NCBI GenBank assembly: GCA_038246545.1
Contig: JBBRVW010000015.1
Coordinates: 21,097 to 85,096 of the forward strand
Length of the DNA stretch: 64,000 nucleotides
Direction of reading: 5' to 3'
Origin: JBBRVW01 sp038246545
GTDB lineage: Bacteria; Actinomycetota; Actinomycetes; JACCUZ01
A program made the position numbers and the translations under genes. Positions 1 to 7,381 of the stretch are shown here, piece after piece. Each line of letters opens with the position of its first letter. Position 1 is the first letter of the stretch. The notes beneath the pieces are model-generated. The model saw nothing but the letters and a program-made list of their open reading frames with translations, had not been told where the DNA came from and did no database searches.

Positions 1-2
1 AG

Positions 3-332
3 GGCGCCCACGGCCTCTACGTCACCCGTGACTCGAAGCACCTGCTCATCACCAACCGCGAGGAGGGCAGCATCTCGGTGCTGGACTTCGCGACCAACAG
101 GCTGGTCGACCGCTGGCGCATCCCGGGCGGCGGCAGCCCCGACATGGGCGGCCTGTCCAGCGACGGGAAGATCTTCTGGGTCAGCGGCCGCTACGACGCG
201 GAGGTCTACGCCATCTCGACCGTCGACGGACACCTGCTCAAGCGGATCCCCGTGGGGTCCGGCCCGCACGGCCTCTGCGTGTACCCGCAGCCGGGCCGCT
301 ACTCGCTGGGCCACACCGGCGTCTTCCGCTGA
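3..332 (+). CDS. YVTN-type beta-propeller protein, C-terminal part
   Basis: The frame is open from the left edge of the window and ends at TGA, so only the last 109 residues are seen. Two short blade-like repeats are visible, with phrases such as SISVLDFATNRLVDRW and VYAISTVDGHLLKRIPVG, each a beta-strand pair followed by a turn. The closing SGPHGLCVYPQPGRYSLGHTG is typical of the last blade of YVTN/surface-layer beta-propeller proteins. Such proteins are usually secreted or cell-surface and bind ligands rather than catalyse, but the N-terminus that would show a signal peptide lies outside the window. Role unknown. The 67 bases that follow, up to the convergent YCII gene, show nothing clear. 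Confidence 0.75.
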   Translation, partial: GAHGLYVTRDSKHLLITNREEGSISVLDFATNRLVDRWRIPGGGSPDMGGLSSDGKIFWVSGRYDAEVYAISTVDGHLLKRIPVGSGPHGLCVYPQPGRYSLGHTGVFR

Positions 333-399
333 GCCGGACCGGACGTCGTCGGGCCGCCGCGGTCCGGTGCCGCGGCGTCCCGACGGCGACCGCGGCCCG

Positions 400-723
400 C
401 TACATGGGGATGAGCTCGAAGATCTCCACGGCGAAGCGCCCCTTGCCCTCGGACAGGAACGGGTGCTTCTCGAAGAGCCCCTTCGCGGCGGCCAGGTCGG
501 CAGCCTCGACGAGGGAGTAGCCGTTCTGGTCGCTCGGCTCGGCGGTGGAGCCGTCGTCCTTCAGGGCGGTGCGAGCGCCGCACGGCTGACCCGGGTCGAC
601 CAGCGCGGAACCGGTGTTCTCCATCCAGGTGTGCCACTCGGCCATCACCTTCTCGACGTCAGCAGGGTCCATCTCCCCGGGCGGGGTGGCGGGACCGCGG
701 TACAGGGCCAGGAACTTGCTCAT
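400..723 (-). CDS. YCII-related (DGPF-type) small protein
   Basis: A 107-residue protein that begins MSKFLALYRGP and ends VEIFELIPM. The N-terminal strand, the central AEWHTWMENTG helix and the later NGYSLVEAADLAAAKGLF segment match the ferredoxin-like YCII/DGPF fold. These proteins are small dimers, in actinobacteria often linked to ECF sigma factors, and mostly without known activity. The ATG was chosen because it begins the conserved first strand and has a GAGAGG-like ribosome site upstream. An in-frame extension of 21 codons is Arg-rich and not protein-like. No ECF sigma factor gene is next to it. It is monocistronic and divergent from the carboxylase gene. Confidence 0.75.
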   Translation of the reverse strand: MSKFLALYRGPATPPGEMDPADVEKVMAEWHTWMENTGSALVDPGQPCGARTALKDDGSTAEPSDQNGYSLVEAADLAAAKGLFEKHPFLSEGKGRFAVEIFELIPM

Positions 724-813
724 GGCGAGCCTCTCTCGACGGGAGGCGGCGCACCGACAGGGGCGGGGCGTCCTCGACCTCCACATCCCTACGACGTCCG
801 GCCTAGCAGGGAA

Positions 814-844
814 TCGACAGCGCGTCGAGGGCGACCTCTAGACT
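814..844 (+). promoter_or_regulatory. Candidate promoter of the acyl-CoA carboxylase gene
   Basis: TCGACA at 814-819 and TAGACT at 839-844 resemble -35 and -10 boxes (one mismatch to TTGACA; TAnnnT form). The 19-base spacer is on the long side. The predicted start point near 851 leaves a leader of about 27 bases containing GAGGGAGGTG just before the GTG start. Assigned by eye only. Confidence 0.35.
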
Positions 845-877
845 TCCTCGGCCGAGCCGACGTGAGGGAGGTGCAGC

Positions 878-2635
878 GTGCGCAAGGTGCTGATCGCCAA
901 CCGCGGTGAGATCGCCGTCCGGATCGCCCGGGCCTGCCGGGACGCCGGACTGGCGAGCGTGGCCGTGTACGCCGACCAGGACCGCGACGCCTTGCACGTC
1001 CGCGCCGCCGACGAGGCGTTCGCGCTGGACGGGAGCACCCCGGGCGACTCCTACCTCGTCGTCGACAAGCTCCTCGACGTGGCCAGTCGCTCCGGGGCCG
1101 ACGCGGTCCACCCCGGCTACGGCTTCCTGGCCGAGAACGCCGGCTTCGCGCAGGCCGTGATCGACGCCGGCCTGACCTGGATCGGTCCGCCACCTTCGGC
1201 GATCGACTCGCTGGGCGACAAGGTGAAGGCGCGGCACATCGCCGAGCGGGCCGGCGCACCGCTGGTCGCCGGGACCAGGGACCCGGTGCAGGACGCCGAC
1301 GAGGTGGTGGCGTTCGCGAAGGCGAACGGCCTCCCGGTCGCGATCAAGGCCGCCTTCGGCGGCGGCGGCCGCGGCCTGAAGGTGGCGCGCACGATCGAGG
1401 AGATCCCCGACCTCTACGAGTCCGCGGTGCGTGAGGCCGTGGGGGCGTTCGGCCGCGGCGAGTGCTTCGTCGAGAAGTACCTCGACAAGCCCCGGCACGT
1501 CGAGACCCAGTGCCTCGCGGACAGCCACGGCAACGTCGTCGTCATCTCCACCCGCGACTGCTCGCTGCAGCGGCGGCACCAGAAGCTCGTCGAGGAGGCG
1601 CCCGCGCCGTTCCTCAGCGACGAGCAGAACGCCGAGCTCTACCGCGCGTCCAAGGCGATCCTGTCCGAGGCCGGCTACGTCGGTGCCGGCACCTGCGAGT
1701 TCCTCGTCGGGCAGGACGGCACCATCTCCTTCCTCGAGGTCAACACCCGGCTGCAGGTCGAGCACCCGGTCAGCGAGGAGGTGACCGGCATCGACCTCGT
1801 CCGGGAGATGTTCCGCATCGCCGACGGCGAGGAGCTCGGGTACGACGACCCCGCGGTGCGCGGTCACTCCTTCGAGTTCCGCATCAACGCCGAGGACGCC
1901 GGCCGCAACTTCCTGCCCGCACCCGGGCACGTGACCACGTTCCGGCCGCCCTCGGGGCCCGGCGTGCGCGTCGACTCCGGCGTGGAGGCGGGCGGCGAGG
2001 TCGTGGGAGCCTTCGACTCGATGCTCGCCAAGCTGGTCGTCACCGGCGCCAGCCGCCGTCAGGCCCTCGAGCGCTCCCGCCGGGCCCTGGCCGAGTTCGT
2101 CGTCGACGGCATGCCGACCGTCCTGCCCTTCCACCGCGTCGTCGTCACCGACCCGGCGTTCGCCCCTGCGACCGACGACGAGGCGTTCACGGTCCACACC
2201 CGGTGGATCGAGACCGAGTTCGACAACAACGTGCCGGCGTACGACGGCACGGCCGCCGAGCCCGCCGCGGCGGCCGATCGCGAGCGCGTCGTCGTCGAGG
2301 TCGGCGGTCGACGGCTGGAGGTCGTGCTCCCGGCCGGGCTCGTTGTGGGACCAGCAGCCGCCACCGGCCGGGCCAAGCCGGCCCGGCGCACCGGCAAGGC
2401 CACCGGCGCCGCCGCCAGCGGCGACTCCCTCACGAGCCCGATGCAGGGCACGATCGTCAAGGTCGTCGCCGAGGACGGCCAGCAGGTCGCGGCCGGCGAC
2501 CCGGTGGTCGTCCTCGAGGCTATGAAGATGGAGCAGCCGCTCAACGCGCACAAGGCGGGCACCATCACGGGTTTGTCGGCCGAGGTGGGGGCGACGGTGA
2601 ACCACGGTGCCGTCATCTGCGAGATCAAGGACTGA
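878..2635 (+). CDS. accA3: Acyl-CoA carboxylase alpha subunit (biotin carboxylase + BCCP)
   Basis: A 585-residue protein that combines a biotin carboxylase and a biotin carboxyl carrier domain, the alpha subunit of actinobacterial acetyl/propionyl-CoA carboxylases. It carboxylates biotin with ATP and bicarbonate; a separate beta subunit (not in this window) passes the carboxyl to acyl-CoA for fatty and mycolic-type acid synthesis or propionate use. Visible are the N-terminal VLIANRGEIAVRI, the ATP-grasp glycine loop FGGGGRGLKVA, the EVNTRLQVEHPVSEEVTG active-site segment, an Ala/Pro-rich linker and the carrier motif EAMKMEQPL with the biotinylated Lys at residue 550. The GTG start follows a strong GAGGGAGGTG site. 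Length is normal for the AccA1/A3 family. The paralogue number is not decidable here; the symbol follows the closest known role. Confidence 0.93.
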   Translation: MRKVLIANRGEIAVRIARACRDAGLASVAVYADQDRDALHVRAADEAFALDGSTPGDSYLVVDKLLDVASRSGADAVHPGYGFLAENAGFAQAVIDAGLTWIGPPPSAIDSLGDKVKARHIAERAGAPLVAGTRDPVQDADEVVAFAKANGLPVAIKAAFGGGGRGLKVARTIEEIPDLYESAVREAVGAFGRGECFVEKYLDKPRHVETQCLADSHGNVVVISTRDCSLQRRHQKLVEEAPAPFLSDEQNAELYRASKAILSEAGYVGAGTCEFLVGQDGTISFLEVNTRLQVEHPVSEEVTGIDLVREMFRIADGEELGYDDPAVRGHSFEFRINAEDAGRNFLPAPGHVTTFRPPSGPGVRVDSGVEAGGEVVGAFDSMLAKLVVTGASRRQALERSRRALAEFVVDGMPTVLPFHRVVVTDPAFAPATDDEAFTVHTRWIETEFDNNVPAYDGTAAEPAAAADRERVVVEVGGRRLEVVLPAGLVVGPAAATGRAKPARRTGKATGAAASGDSLTSPMQGTIVKVVAEDGQQVAAGDPVVVLEAMKMEQPLNAHKAGTITGLSAEVGATVNHGAVICEIKD

Positions 2636-2701
2636 CGCTCGTCGAGCGCACGCGCGCGCCCCATGGCGGAACCGCCCGACCACAACCGGAGTTGACCGCC
2701 C

Positions 2702-3643
2702 ATGGACATCCTGATCCTGCTTGTCGTCATCGGCGTCGTCCTCGCCGTCGTGGTGTCGCGCTCGCGGGCCCGCGAGCGGCAGCGCGAGACCGAGGCCCTG
2801 AACGCGGTCCGATCGGCCGCGGAGGAGGACGTCGTCCGGTTCGGTGAGGACCTCACCCTCCTTGGCGACGACACGGCCGGCCGCCAGCTCGACGAGGCGA
2901 CCCGGCAGGACTACCGGCGCGCCCTGGACGCGTACGACTCTGCGAAGGCCGCCCTCGACCGGGTCCAGCGGCCGGACGACGTCCGCGGCATCACCGGCAT
3001 CCTCGAGGACGGCCGCTACGCGATCGCCTGCGTGCAGGCCCGGCTCGCGGGCAAGCCGGTGCCGGCCCGCCTGCCACCCTGCTTCTTCAACCCGCAGCAC
3101 GGCCCGTCCAGCGATAACGTCGACTGGGCACCCCCCGGCGGCGTACCCCGGTCGGTCCCCGCCTGCCCCGCCGACGGGGAGCGGGTCCGGGCGGGCGCCG
3201 AGCCCGACGTGCGCAAGGTGCCGGTTGGTGCCGGACGCCGGCCGTACTGGCAGGGCGGCCCGGGCTACGGACCGTACGCCCAGGGCTACTTCTCGCCGTT
3301 CGCCATGACCGGGCTGCTGCCCGGGCTGTTCCTCGGGTCGATACTGTCCGGCGGCTTCGACGGCAACGGGTTCTACTCCGACGGCTACCAGGACGGCGTC
3401 GACGCCAACGGCGACGACGGGTCGTACGACGGCGGTGGCGACGGCTTCGACGGTGGGGACGGCGGCGACGACGGGTCGTACGACGGCGGTGGCGACGGCT
3501 TCGACGGTGGGGACGGCGGCGACGACGTCGGCGGTGGGGACGGCGGCGGGTTCGACGGCAGCGGGGACTTCGGCGGCGGGTACGACGGCGGGTTCGGCGG
3601 CGGCGACTTCGGTGGCGGGGACTTCGGCGGTGGCGACTTCTGA
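2702..3643 (+). CDS. Membrane-anchored protein with Gly/Asp-rich tail
   Basis: A 313-residue protein. Residues 2-19 (ILILLVVIGVVLAVVV) form one transmembrane segment, followed by RSRARER, so the bulk is likely cytoplasmic. Residues 25-110 look helical, possibly coiled-coil (RQRETEALNAVRSAAEEDV). Residues 120-200 include a CFFNPQHG segment and an aromatic Gly stretch. From about residue 225 to the end the chain is almost only Gly, Asp, Phe, Tyr and Ser. Proteins of this kind occur as conserved hypotheticals in actinobacteria with no known activity. The tail contains an exact DNA duplication (separate entry). Its stop overlaps the apparent CTG start of the next gene, which suggests translational coupling. 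Confidence 0.75.
   Translation: MDILILLVVIGVVLAVVVSRSRARERQRETEALNAVRSAAEEDVVRFGEDLTLLGDDTAGRQLDEATRQDYRRALDAYDSAKAALDRVQRPDDVRGITGILEDGRYAIACVQARLAGKPVPARLPPCFFNPQHGPSSDNVDWAPPGGVPRSVPACPADGERVRAGAEPDVRKVPVGAGRRPYWQGGPGYGPYAQGYFSPFAMTGLLPGLFLGSILSGGFDGNGFYSDGYQDGVDANGDDGSYDGGGDGFDGGDGGDDGSYDGGGDGFDGGDGGDDVGGGDGGGFDGSGDFGGGYDGGFGGGDFGGGDFGGGDF
3413..3520 (+). repeat. Exact 54-bp tandem duplication inside a coding tail
   Basis: Bases 3413-3466 and 3467-3520 are identical. The unit encodes an 18-residue Gly/Asp/Ser/Phe/Tyr segment in frame, so the duplication lengthens the low-complexity tail without a frameshift. Absence of any difference between the copies indicates recent expansion or ongoing slippage. 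Confidence 0.9.
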
Positions 3644-4224
3644 CCGCCGTCCTGCGGAGGTCGTTCGCCCACGGCGTCCTCCGGCTCGCGCGGTGGCAGA
3701 CCGTCGGCAGCGTCCCGCGCTCGGGCATCCTGGTCGGCGCGCCGCACACGTCGAACTGGGACTGGGTGGCGATGCTCCTCCTCACCTGGCGGGACGGCGT
3801 GCAGGCGCGAGTCCTCGTCAAGAAGGAGCTGTTCCGCGGCCCGCTCGCCCCGCTGCTGCGCGCGACCGGCGGCATCCCGCTGGACCGCGCGCACCCGGGC
3901 GAGACGGTCCGCACGCTGCTGGCCGAGGCCGAGCACGACCAGCGCTTCCTGCTCGTCATCGCCGCCGAGGGGACCCGCGACAAGGGGACCTTCTGGAAGT
4001 CCGGCTTCTACCGGATGTCGGGGCAGACCGGCCTGCCCGTCACCCTCGGCTTCGTCGACGGCCCCAGCCGGACGATGGGCTTCGGGCCGACCTTCCACCC
4101 CACGGGCGACGTCGCGGCCGACATGGACATGGTCCGTGCCTTCTACGCCGACAAGCGCGGCATCCGACCGGCGAACAGGACCGAACCCCGGCTGCGCGAC
4201 GAGACAGCCCCTAGGTCCGAGTGA
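3640..4224 (+). CDS. 1-acylglycerol-3-phosphate acyltransferase-like (PlsC family)
   Basis: Member of the glycerophosphate acyltransferase superfamily, which moves an acyl chain to the hydroxyl of a lysophospholipid or similar acceptor at the membrane. The catalytic HX4D motif is APHTSNWDW (His36, Asp41 if counted from the CTG), and the acceptor-site motif is AAEGTRDKGTFWKSG. The first ATG/GTG in frame (GTG 3766) lies after the HX4D motif and would remove the active site, and no ATG, GTG or TTG occurs upstream in frame down to at least 3301. The best start is CTG at 3640, which overlaps the previous TGA as CTGA and gives 194 residues, normal for the family. Expression would depend on coupling to the upstream gene. 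Substrate unknown. Confidence 0.75.
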   Translation: MTAVLRRSFAHGVLRLARWQTVGSVPRSGILVGAPHTSNWDWVAMLLLTWRDGVQARVLVKKELFRGPLAPLLRATGGIPLDRAHPGETVRTLLAEAEHDQRFLLVIAAEGTRDKGTFWKSGFYRMSGQTGLPVTLGFVDGPSRTMGFGPTFHPTGDVAADMDMVRAFYADKRGIRPANRTEPRLRDETAPRSE

Positions 4225-4228
4225 CGCC

Positions 4229-5641
4229 TCAGCCGCGCCAGACCTTGGTGTGCAGCTGTCGGGCCGCCTCGGCCACCGAGCCGCTGAGGGAGGGGTAGAC
4301 GGTGAACGAGTGCGCCAGCTGGTCGACCGTCAGCCGGCCGTCCACCGCCAACGCCACCGGGTAGATCAGCTCGCTGGCCCGCGGGGCGACGATCACACCG
4401 CCGACGACGGTCCCGGACCCGGTGCGTGCGAAGAGCTTGACGAAGCCGTCGTGCACGCCCTGCATCTTGGCGCGCGCGTTCGTGGCGAGCGGCAGCTTCA
4501 CCGTGACCGTGGAGCCGGACTCGTCCATGTCGTTCTCGGTCCACCCGACCGTCGCGATCTCCGGGTCGGTGAAGACGTTGGAGGACACTGCGCGGAGGTT
4601 GACCGGGCTCACGGCGTCGCCGAGCAGGTGCCACATCGCGATCCGGCCCTGCATCGCGGCGACCGAGGCGAGCATCAGTACGCCGGTGCAGTCGCCGGCC
4701 GCGTAGACCCCGGTGGCGGACGTACGGGACACCCGGTCGACGTCGATGAAGCCGCCGTCGGCGAGCCGGACCCCGGCCTCGACGAGCCCCAGGCCCTCGG
4801 TGTTCGGGATCGAGCCGACTGCCATGAGGCAGTGGCTGCCCTCCACCGTGCTGCCGTCGGCGAGGGCGACCACCACGCCGTCGCCGGACCGCGTCACCGA
4901 CTGCGCCCGGGACTGCCCCAGCACCGTCATGCCGCGGCGGCGGAACACGCCCTCGAGGAGGGTCGCCGCGTCGGCGTCCTCGCCCGGCAGGACCCGCTCG
5001 CGGCTGGAGACCAGCGTCACCTTGCTCCCGAGCGCGGTGTAGGCGGACGCGAACTCGGCCCCGGTGACCCCGGAGCCGACCACCACCAGGTGCTCGGGCA
5101 GGCAGTCGATGTCGTAGACCTGCTCCCAGGTGAGGATCCGCTCCCCGTCGGGTGCGGCGTCCGGCAGCACCCGCGGGTGCGCCCCCGTCGCGACCAGGAC
5201 CGCGTCGACGTCCAGCGCCTCCACCCCGCCGTCCGCGGACGTCGCGACGACCCGCCGAGGACCGTCCAGGCGGCCTCGGCCGCGCACGACCCGCACCCCC
5301 TCGCGCTCCATCCGGGCGGCGATGTCGTCGGACTGGGCCCGGGCGAGGGCCTTGACGCGCTCGTTGACCCGGGCCATCTCGACCCCGACCTGGTTCGGCC
5401 CGTCCGCATCGCTGGCCGCGCCGACCGCGCCGAGCCGGACCCCGAGCTCACCGGAGTCCGCGGCGTCGGTCATGGCCTCGGCGGTCGCGATGAGGGTCTT
5501 GGACGGCACCACGTCGGTGAGCACGGCGGACCCGCCGAGTCCGTCGGTGTCGACGACCGTCACCTCGGCCCCCAGCTGGGCGGCCACCAGGGCCGCCTCG
5601 TAGCCGCCGGGTCCGCCGCCGATGATCCCTACTCTCGTCAC
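4229..5641 (-). CDS. lpdA: FAD-dependent NAD(P)H-quinone reductase, LpdA type
   Basis: A 470-residue flavoprotein of the pyridine nucleotide-disulfide oxidoreductase family. It has the N-terminal FAD-binding RVGIIGGGPGGYEAAL, a second nucleotide-binding loop VVVGSGVTGAEFASAY, the FAD motif GVYAAGDCTG and a C-terminal dimerisation domain. Where lipoamide dehydrogenases have CxxxxC, this protein reads GGSAVLTDVVPSKTL, so both redox cysteines are missing. The same loss is known in M. tuberculosis LpdA (Rv3303c), which reduces quinones rather than lipoamide; that activity is therefore inferred here. GTG 5641 was chosen because it sits directly before the FAD-binding strand. It diverges from the cyclotransferase gene over 61 bases. 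Confidence 0.9.
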   Translation of the reverse strand: MTRVGIIGGGPGGYEAALVAAQLGAEVTVVDTDGLGGSAVLTDVVPSKTLIATAEAMTDAADSGELGVRLGAVGAASDADGPNQVGVEMARVNERVKALARAQSDDIAARMEREGVRVVRGRGRLDGPRRVVATSADGGVEALDVDAVLVATGAHPRVLPDAAPDGERILTWEQVYDIDCLPEHLVVVGSGVTGAEFASAYTALGSKVTLVSSRERVLPGEDADAATLLEGVFRRRGMTVLGQSRAQSVTRSGDGVVVALADGSTVEGSHCLMAVGSIPNTEGLGLVEAGVRLADGGFIDVDRVSRTSATGVYAAGDCTGVLMLASVAAMQGRIAMWHLLGDAVSPVNLRAVSSNVFTDPEIATVGWTENDMDESGSTVTVKLPLATNARAKMQGVHDGFVKLFARTGSGTVVGGVIVAPRASELIYPVALAVDGRLTVDQLAHSFTVYPSLSGSVAEAARQLHTKVWRG

Positions 5642-5702
5642 GCGGGCATTCTCCCGCACGCCCTGCTCGGTCCCGACCGCCGCGGCCCATACCCTTCGGT
5701 CC

Positions 5703-6170
5703 ATGGCCCTCTACGCGGCGTACGGCAGCAACCTGGACCCGAGCCAGATGCTCCAGCGCGCCCCGCACTCCCCGCTGCGGGGCACCGGCTGGCTGGAGGG
5801 CTGGCGCCTGACGTTCGGCGGCGAGGACCGCGCCTGGGAGGGGCCGCTCGCCACGCTGGTCGAGGCGTCCGGCGAGCACGTGTTCGTGGCGCTGTACGAC
5901 GTGACCGACGCGGACGCGCTCAACATGGACCGGTGGGAGGCGGCCGACCTGGCGCTGTTCACCAAGGTCCGTGCCCGGGTCCACACGCTCGACGGCGAGG
6001 TGCTGGCGTGGCTGTACATCCTCAACGACTACGAGGGCGGCCTTCCCTCGGCGCGCTACCTCGGCCTGATCGCCGACGCCGCGGAGGCGGCCGGCGCCCC
6101 GGACGACTACGTGGCCGAGCTGCGGTCCCGGCCGTGCCGCTCGGTCGGTCCGGGTCCGGCCAGCGGCTGA
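5703..6170 (+). CDS. Gamma-glutamylcyclotransferase-like protein
   Basis: A 155-residue protein of the GGCT/AIG2 fold. It opens with the family signature LYAAYGSNLDPSQM, whose YGSN loop binds the gamma-glutamyl group, and continues with the typical GWRLTFGGEDRAW and VEASGEHVFVALYDVTD strands. The family releases 5-oxoproline from gamma-glutamyl compounds; in actinobacteria, which use mycothiol, the natural substrate is not known. The ATG at the YGSN strand was preferred to an upstream in-frame ATG whose extension is not protein-like and overlaps the divergent gene. Its 3' end has no obvious terminator. Confidence 0.85.
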   Translation: MALYAAYGSNLDPSQMLQRAPHSPLRGTGWLEGWRLTFGGEDRAWEGPLATLVEASGEHVFVALYDVTDADALNMDRWEAADLALFTKVRARVHTLDGEVLAWLYILNDYEGGLPSARYLGLIADAAEAAGAPDDYVAELRSRPCRSVGPGPASG

Positions 6171-6240
6171 CCGGGCCTGCCGTCGGTTCGGCATCCTGCG
6201 CGCGGGGCAGGAAGCTCACAGCCGACTCACACCTGGAGTT

Positions 6241-6269
6241 CTCCAGTCCGCAACGTCGGGTGCCGATAG
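6241..6269 (+). promoter_or_regulatory. Candidate sigma-28 (FliA/WhiG-type) promoter
   Basis: GCCGATAG at 6262-6269 matches the FliA/WhiG -10 consensus GCCGATAA in seven of eight positions. CTCCAGTCC begins 17 bases before it and resembles the -35 part of such promoters (TAAA in enterics, CTCA-like in motile actinobacteria). The -10 ends 7 bases before the ATG of the next gene, so the transcript would be nearly leaderless. Confidence 0.4.
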
Positions 6270-6276
6270 TGCAGAC

Positions 6277-6594
6277 ATGTGGTTGATGCGCGACACCACC
6301 CCGCCCGCCGAGGACACCGTCCTCGCGGTCCTGCGGGCCTGCCCGCCGACCCAGCTGGTGAGCCTCGTCCTCAGCGCGTCGTCCAGCCGCGGCCGGCCGT
6401 CGATCCTCGAGCTGCTGCGCACCGAGGCCGGGACCCAGCACTGCCGGATCGCGCTCGCCGAGACCCGCGGGGTCGTCGTGCGCTGGGTGGACGGCATCGT
6501 CACCGGCAGCGTCGAGGACGTCCTCGCCTTCCTCGTCGCGAGCGGCCCGGTCCTGCACCGCTGCCACGGCCGCGCCGAGCTCGCCGCCGCCTGA
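6277..6594 (+). CDS. Small protein of unknown function
   Basis: A 105-residue protein that I do not recognise. It begins MWLMRDTTPPAED; the second ATG, three codons in, is an equally good start. The middle (VLAVLRACPPTQLVSLVLSA) is helical, and the second half has alternating hydrophobic strands such as HCRIALAETRGVVVRWVDG. There is no signal peptide and no clear transmembrane segment. Two Cys and two His are scattered with no metal-site spacing. The codon pattern is that of a real high-GC gene. The candidate sigma-28-type promoter in front suggests control with motility or development genes, none of which are nearby. Confidence 0.6.
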   Translation: MWLMRDTTPPAEDTVLAVLRACPPTQLVSLVLSASSSRGRPSILELLRTEAGTQHCRIALAETRGVVVRWVDGIVTGSVEDVLAFLVASGPVLHRCHGRAELAAA

Positions 6595-6960
6595 GGCTGC
6601 TCCCGGGACGACGTCGACCGGATCGACGACCGGACACCGTTCCCGGGCACCGCCGCACTGGCGCCGTCCTGGGCTCCGCGCTCCTGGTCGCGGCCGGCTG
6701 CGCGCACCGGGCCGGCTGCGCCGAGGCACTGCTCGGCCGTCGCCCCCTGAAGGGGGCGACAGCGTCAGCTATGCCTGGTACATCTGGCACTGGCCGATGG
6801 TCGTCCTCGTCCCGGTCGCCTTCGACCGCTCGTTCGGCTGGACGTTGAACCTGGTCGTCATGGTGCTGGCCCTGTGGTTCGCGGTCCTCACTAACTTCCT
6901 GGTCGAGACCCCTGCGTTGCGCTCACGGCTGCGCCGGCTGCACCGGGTGGCGCCGCCCGG
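6595..6960 (+). pseudogene. Remnant of an acyltransferase-3 (OafA/YrhL) gene
   Basis: Three short reading-frame pieces, read in order, rebuild the C-terminal membrane part of an acyltransferase-3 protein. Frame 1 gives DDRTPFPGTAALAP (from 6625), frame 3 gives VLGSALLVAAGC and EALLGRRPL, and frame 2 gives SVSYAWYIWHWPMVVLVPV followed by FLVETPALRSRLRR. The YIWHWP and RRPL phrases are hallmarks of the family, which O-acylates cell-surface sugars. The N-terminal 300 or so residues are absent and at least two single-base shifts interrupt the remainder, so it cannot make an active enzyme. Neither ribosome site nor start is seen. Confidence 0.75.
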
Positions 6961-6971
6961 GCGACCCGGCG

Positions 6972-7371
6972 CGGTGGGTGTGGGCGCCGGCTGCGGTCGG
7001 GAGCCCGGGACCAGGGCCTCCTGGCAGCCGCGTACCCGGGCGACCAGTGGGTCGACCTGGTCGGGTTGACCGCCTACGGTCGCGACACCCGCGCGGGCGC
7101 TCTGCTCGACCGCACGGCGCGCGCCCTCCGGCGGATCACGGCACGCCCGCTCCTCCTCGCGGAGGTCGGCGCCAGCGGTCCCCGGCAGGCCGCGTTCGTC
7201 GCGAACCTCGGGCGCTGGGTCGCCCGGCACCCTAGCGTGCGCGGCCTGGTCTGGTCGGACACCAGCCCCGCGACCACCGGCGCGACCGGCGACTTCCGGC
7301 TGCGCGGCGCCGGCTCGATCGCCGCATCCGGACGGCTGACCCGGGAGCTGGACCGGCGGGGCTCGGGCTAG
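6972..7371 (+). pseudogene. Remnant of a GH26-like glycoside hydrolase gene
   Basis: Frame 3 encodes RWVWAP, and frame 1 then encodes AAAYPGDQWVDLVGLTAYGRD, ITARPLLLAEVGASG and HPSVRGLVWSDTS. These match, in order, the WVWAP strand, the YPGDxxVDxVGL strand, the AEVG strand with the nucleophile Glu, and the final VRxLVWFD strand of GH26-type endo-glycanases. A frameshift separates the first piece from the rest and the N-terminal half is absent. A TTG at 7066 could start a 101-residue fragment that keeps the nucleophile strand but not the acid/base Glu. Probably one decayed exopolysaccharide locus together with the preceding acyltransferase remnant. Confidence 0.7.
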
Positions 7372-7381
7372 GGTCGCCGCC

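Noticed and set aside
803..3100. A 765-codon minus-strand frame opposite the carboxylase gene
   Set aside because: Shadow frame; the plus-strand carboxylase is complete with all motifs.
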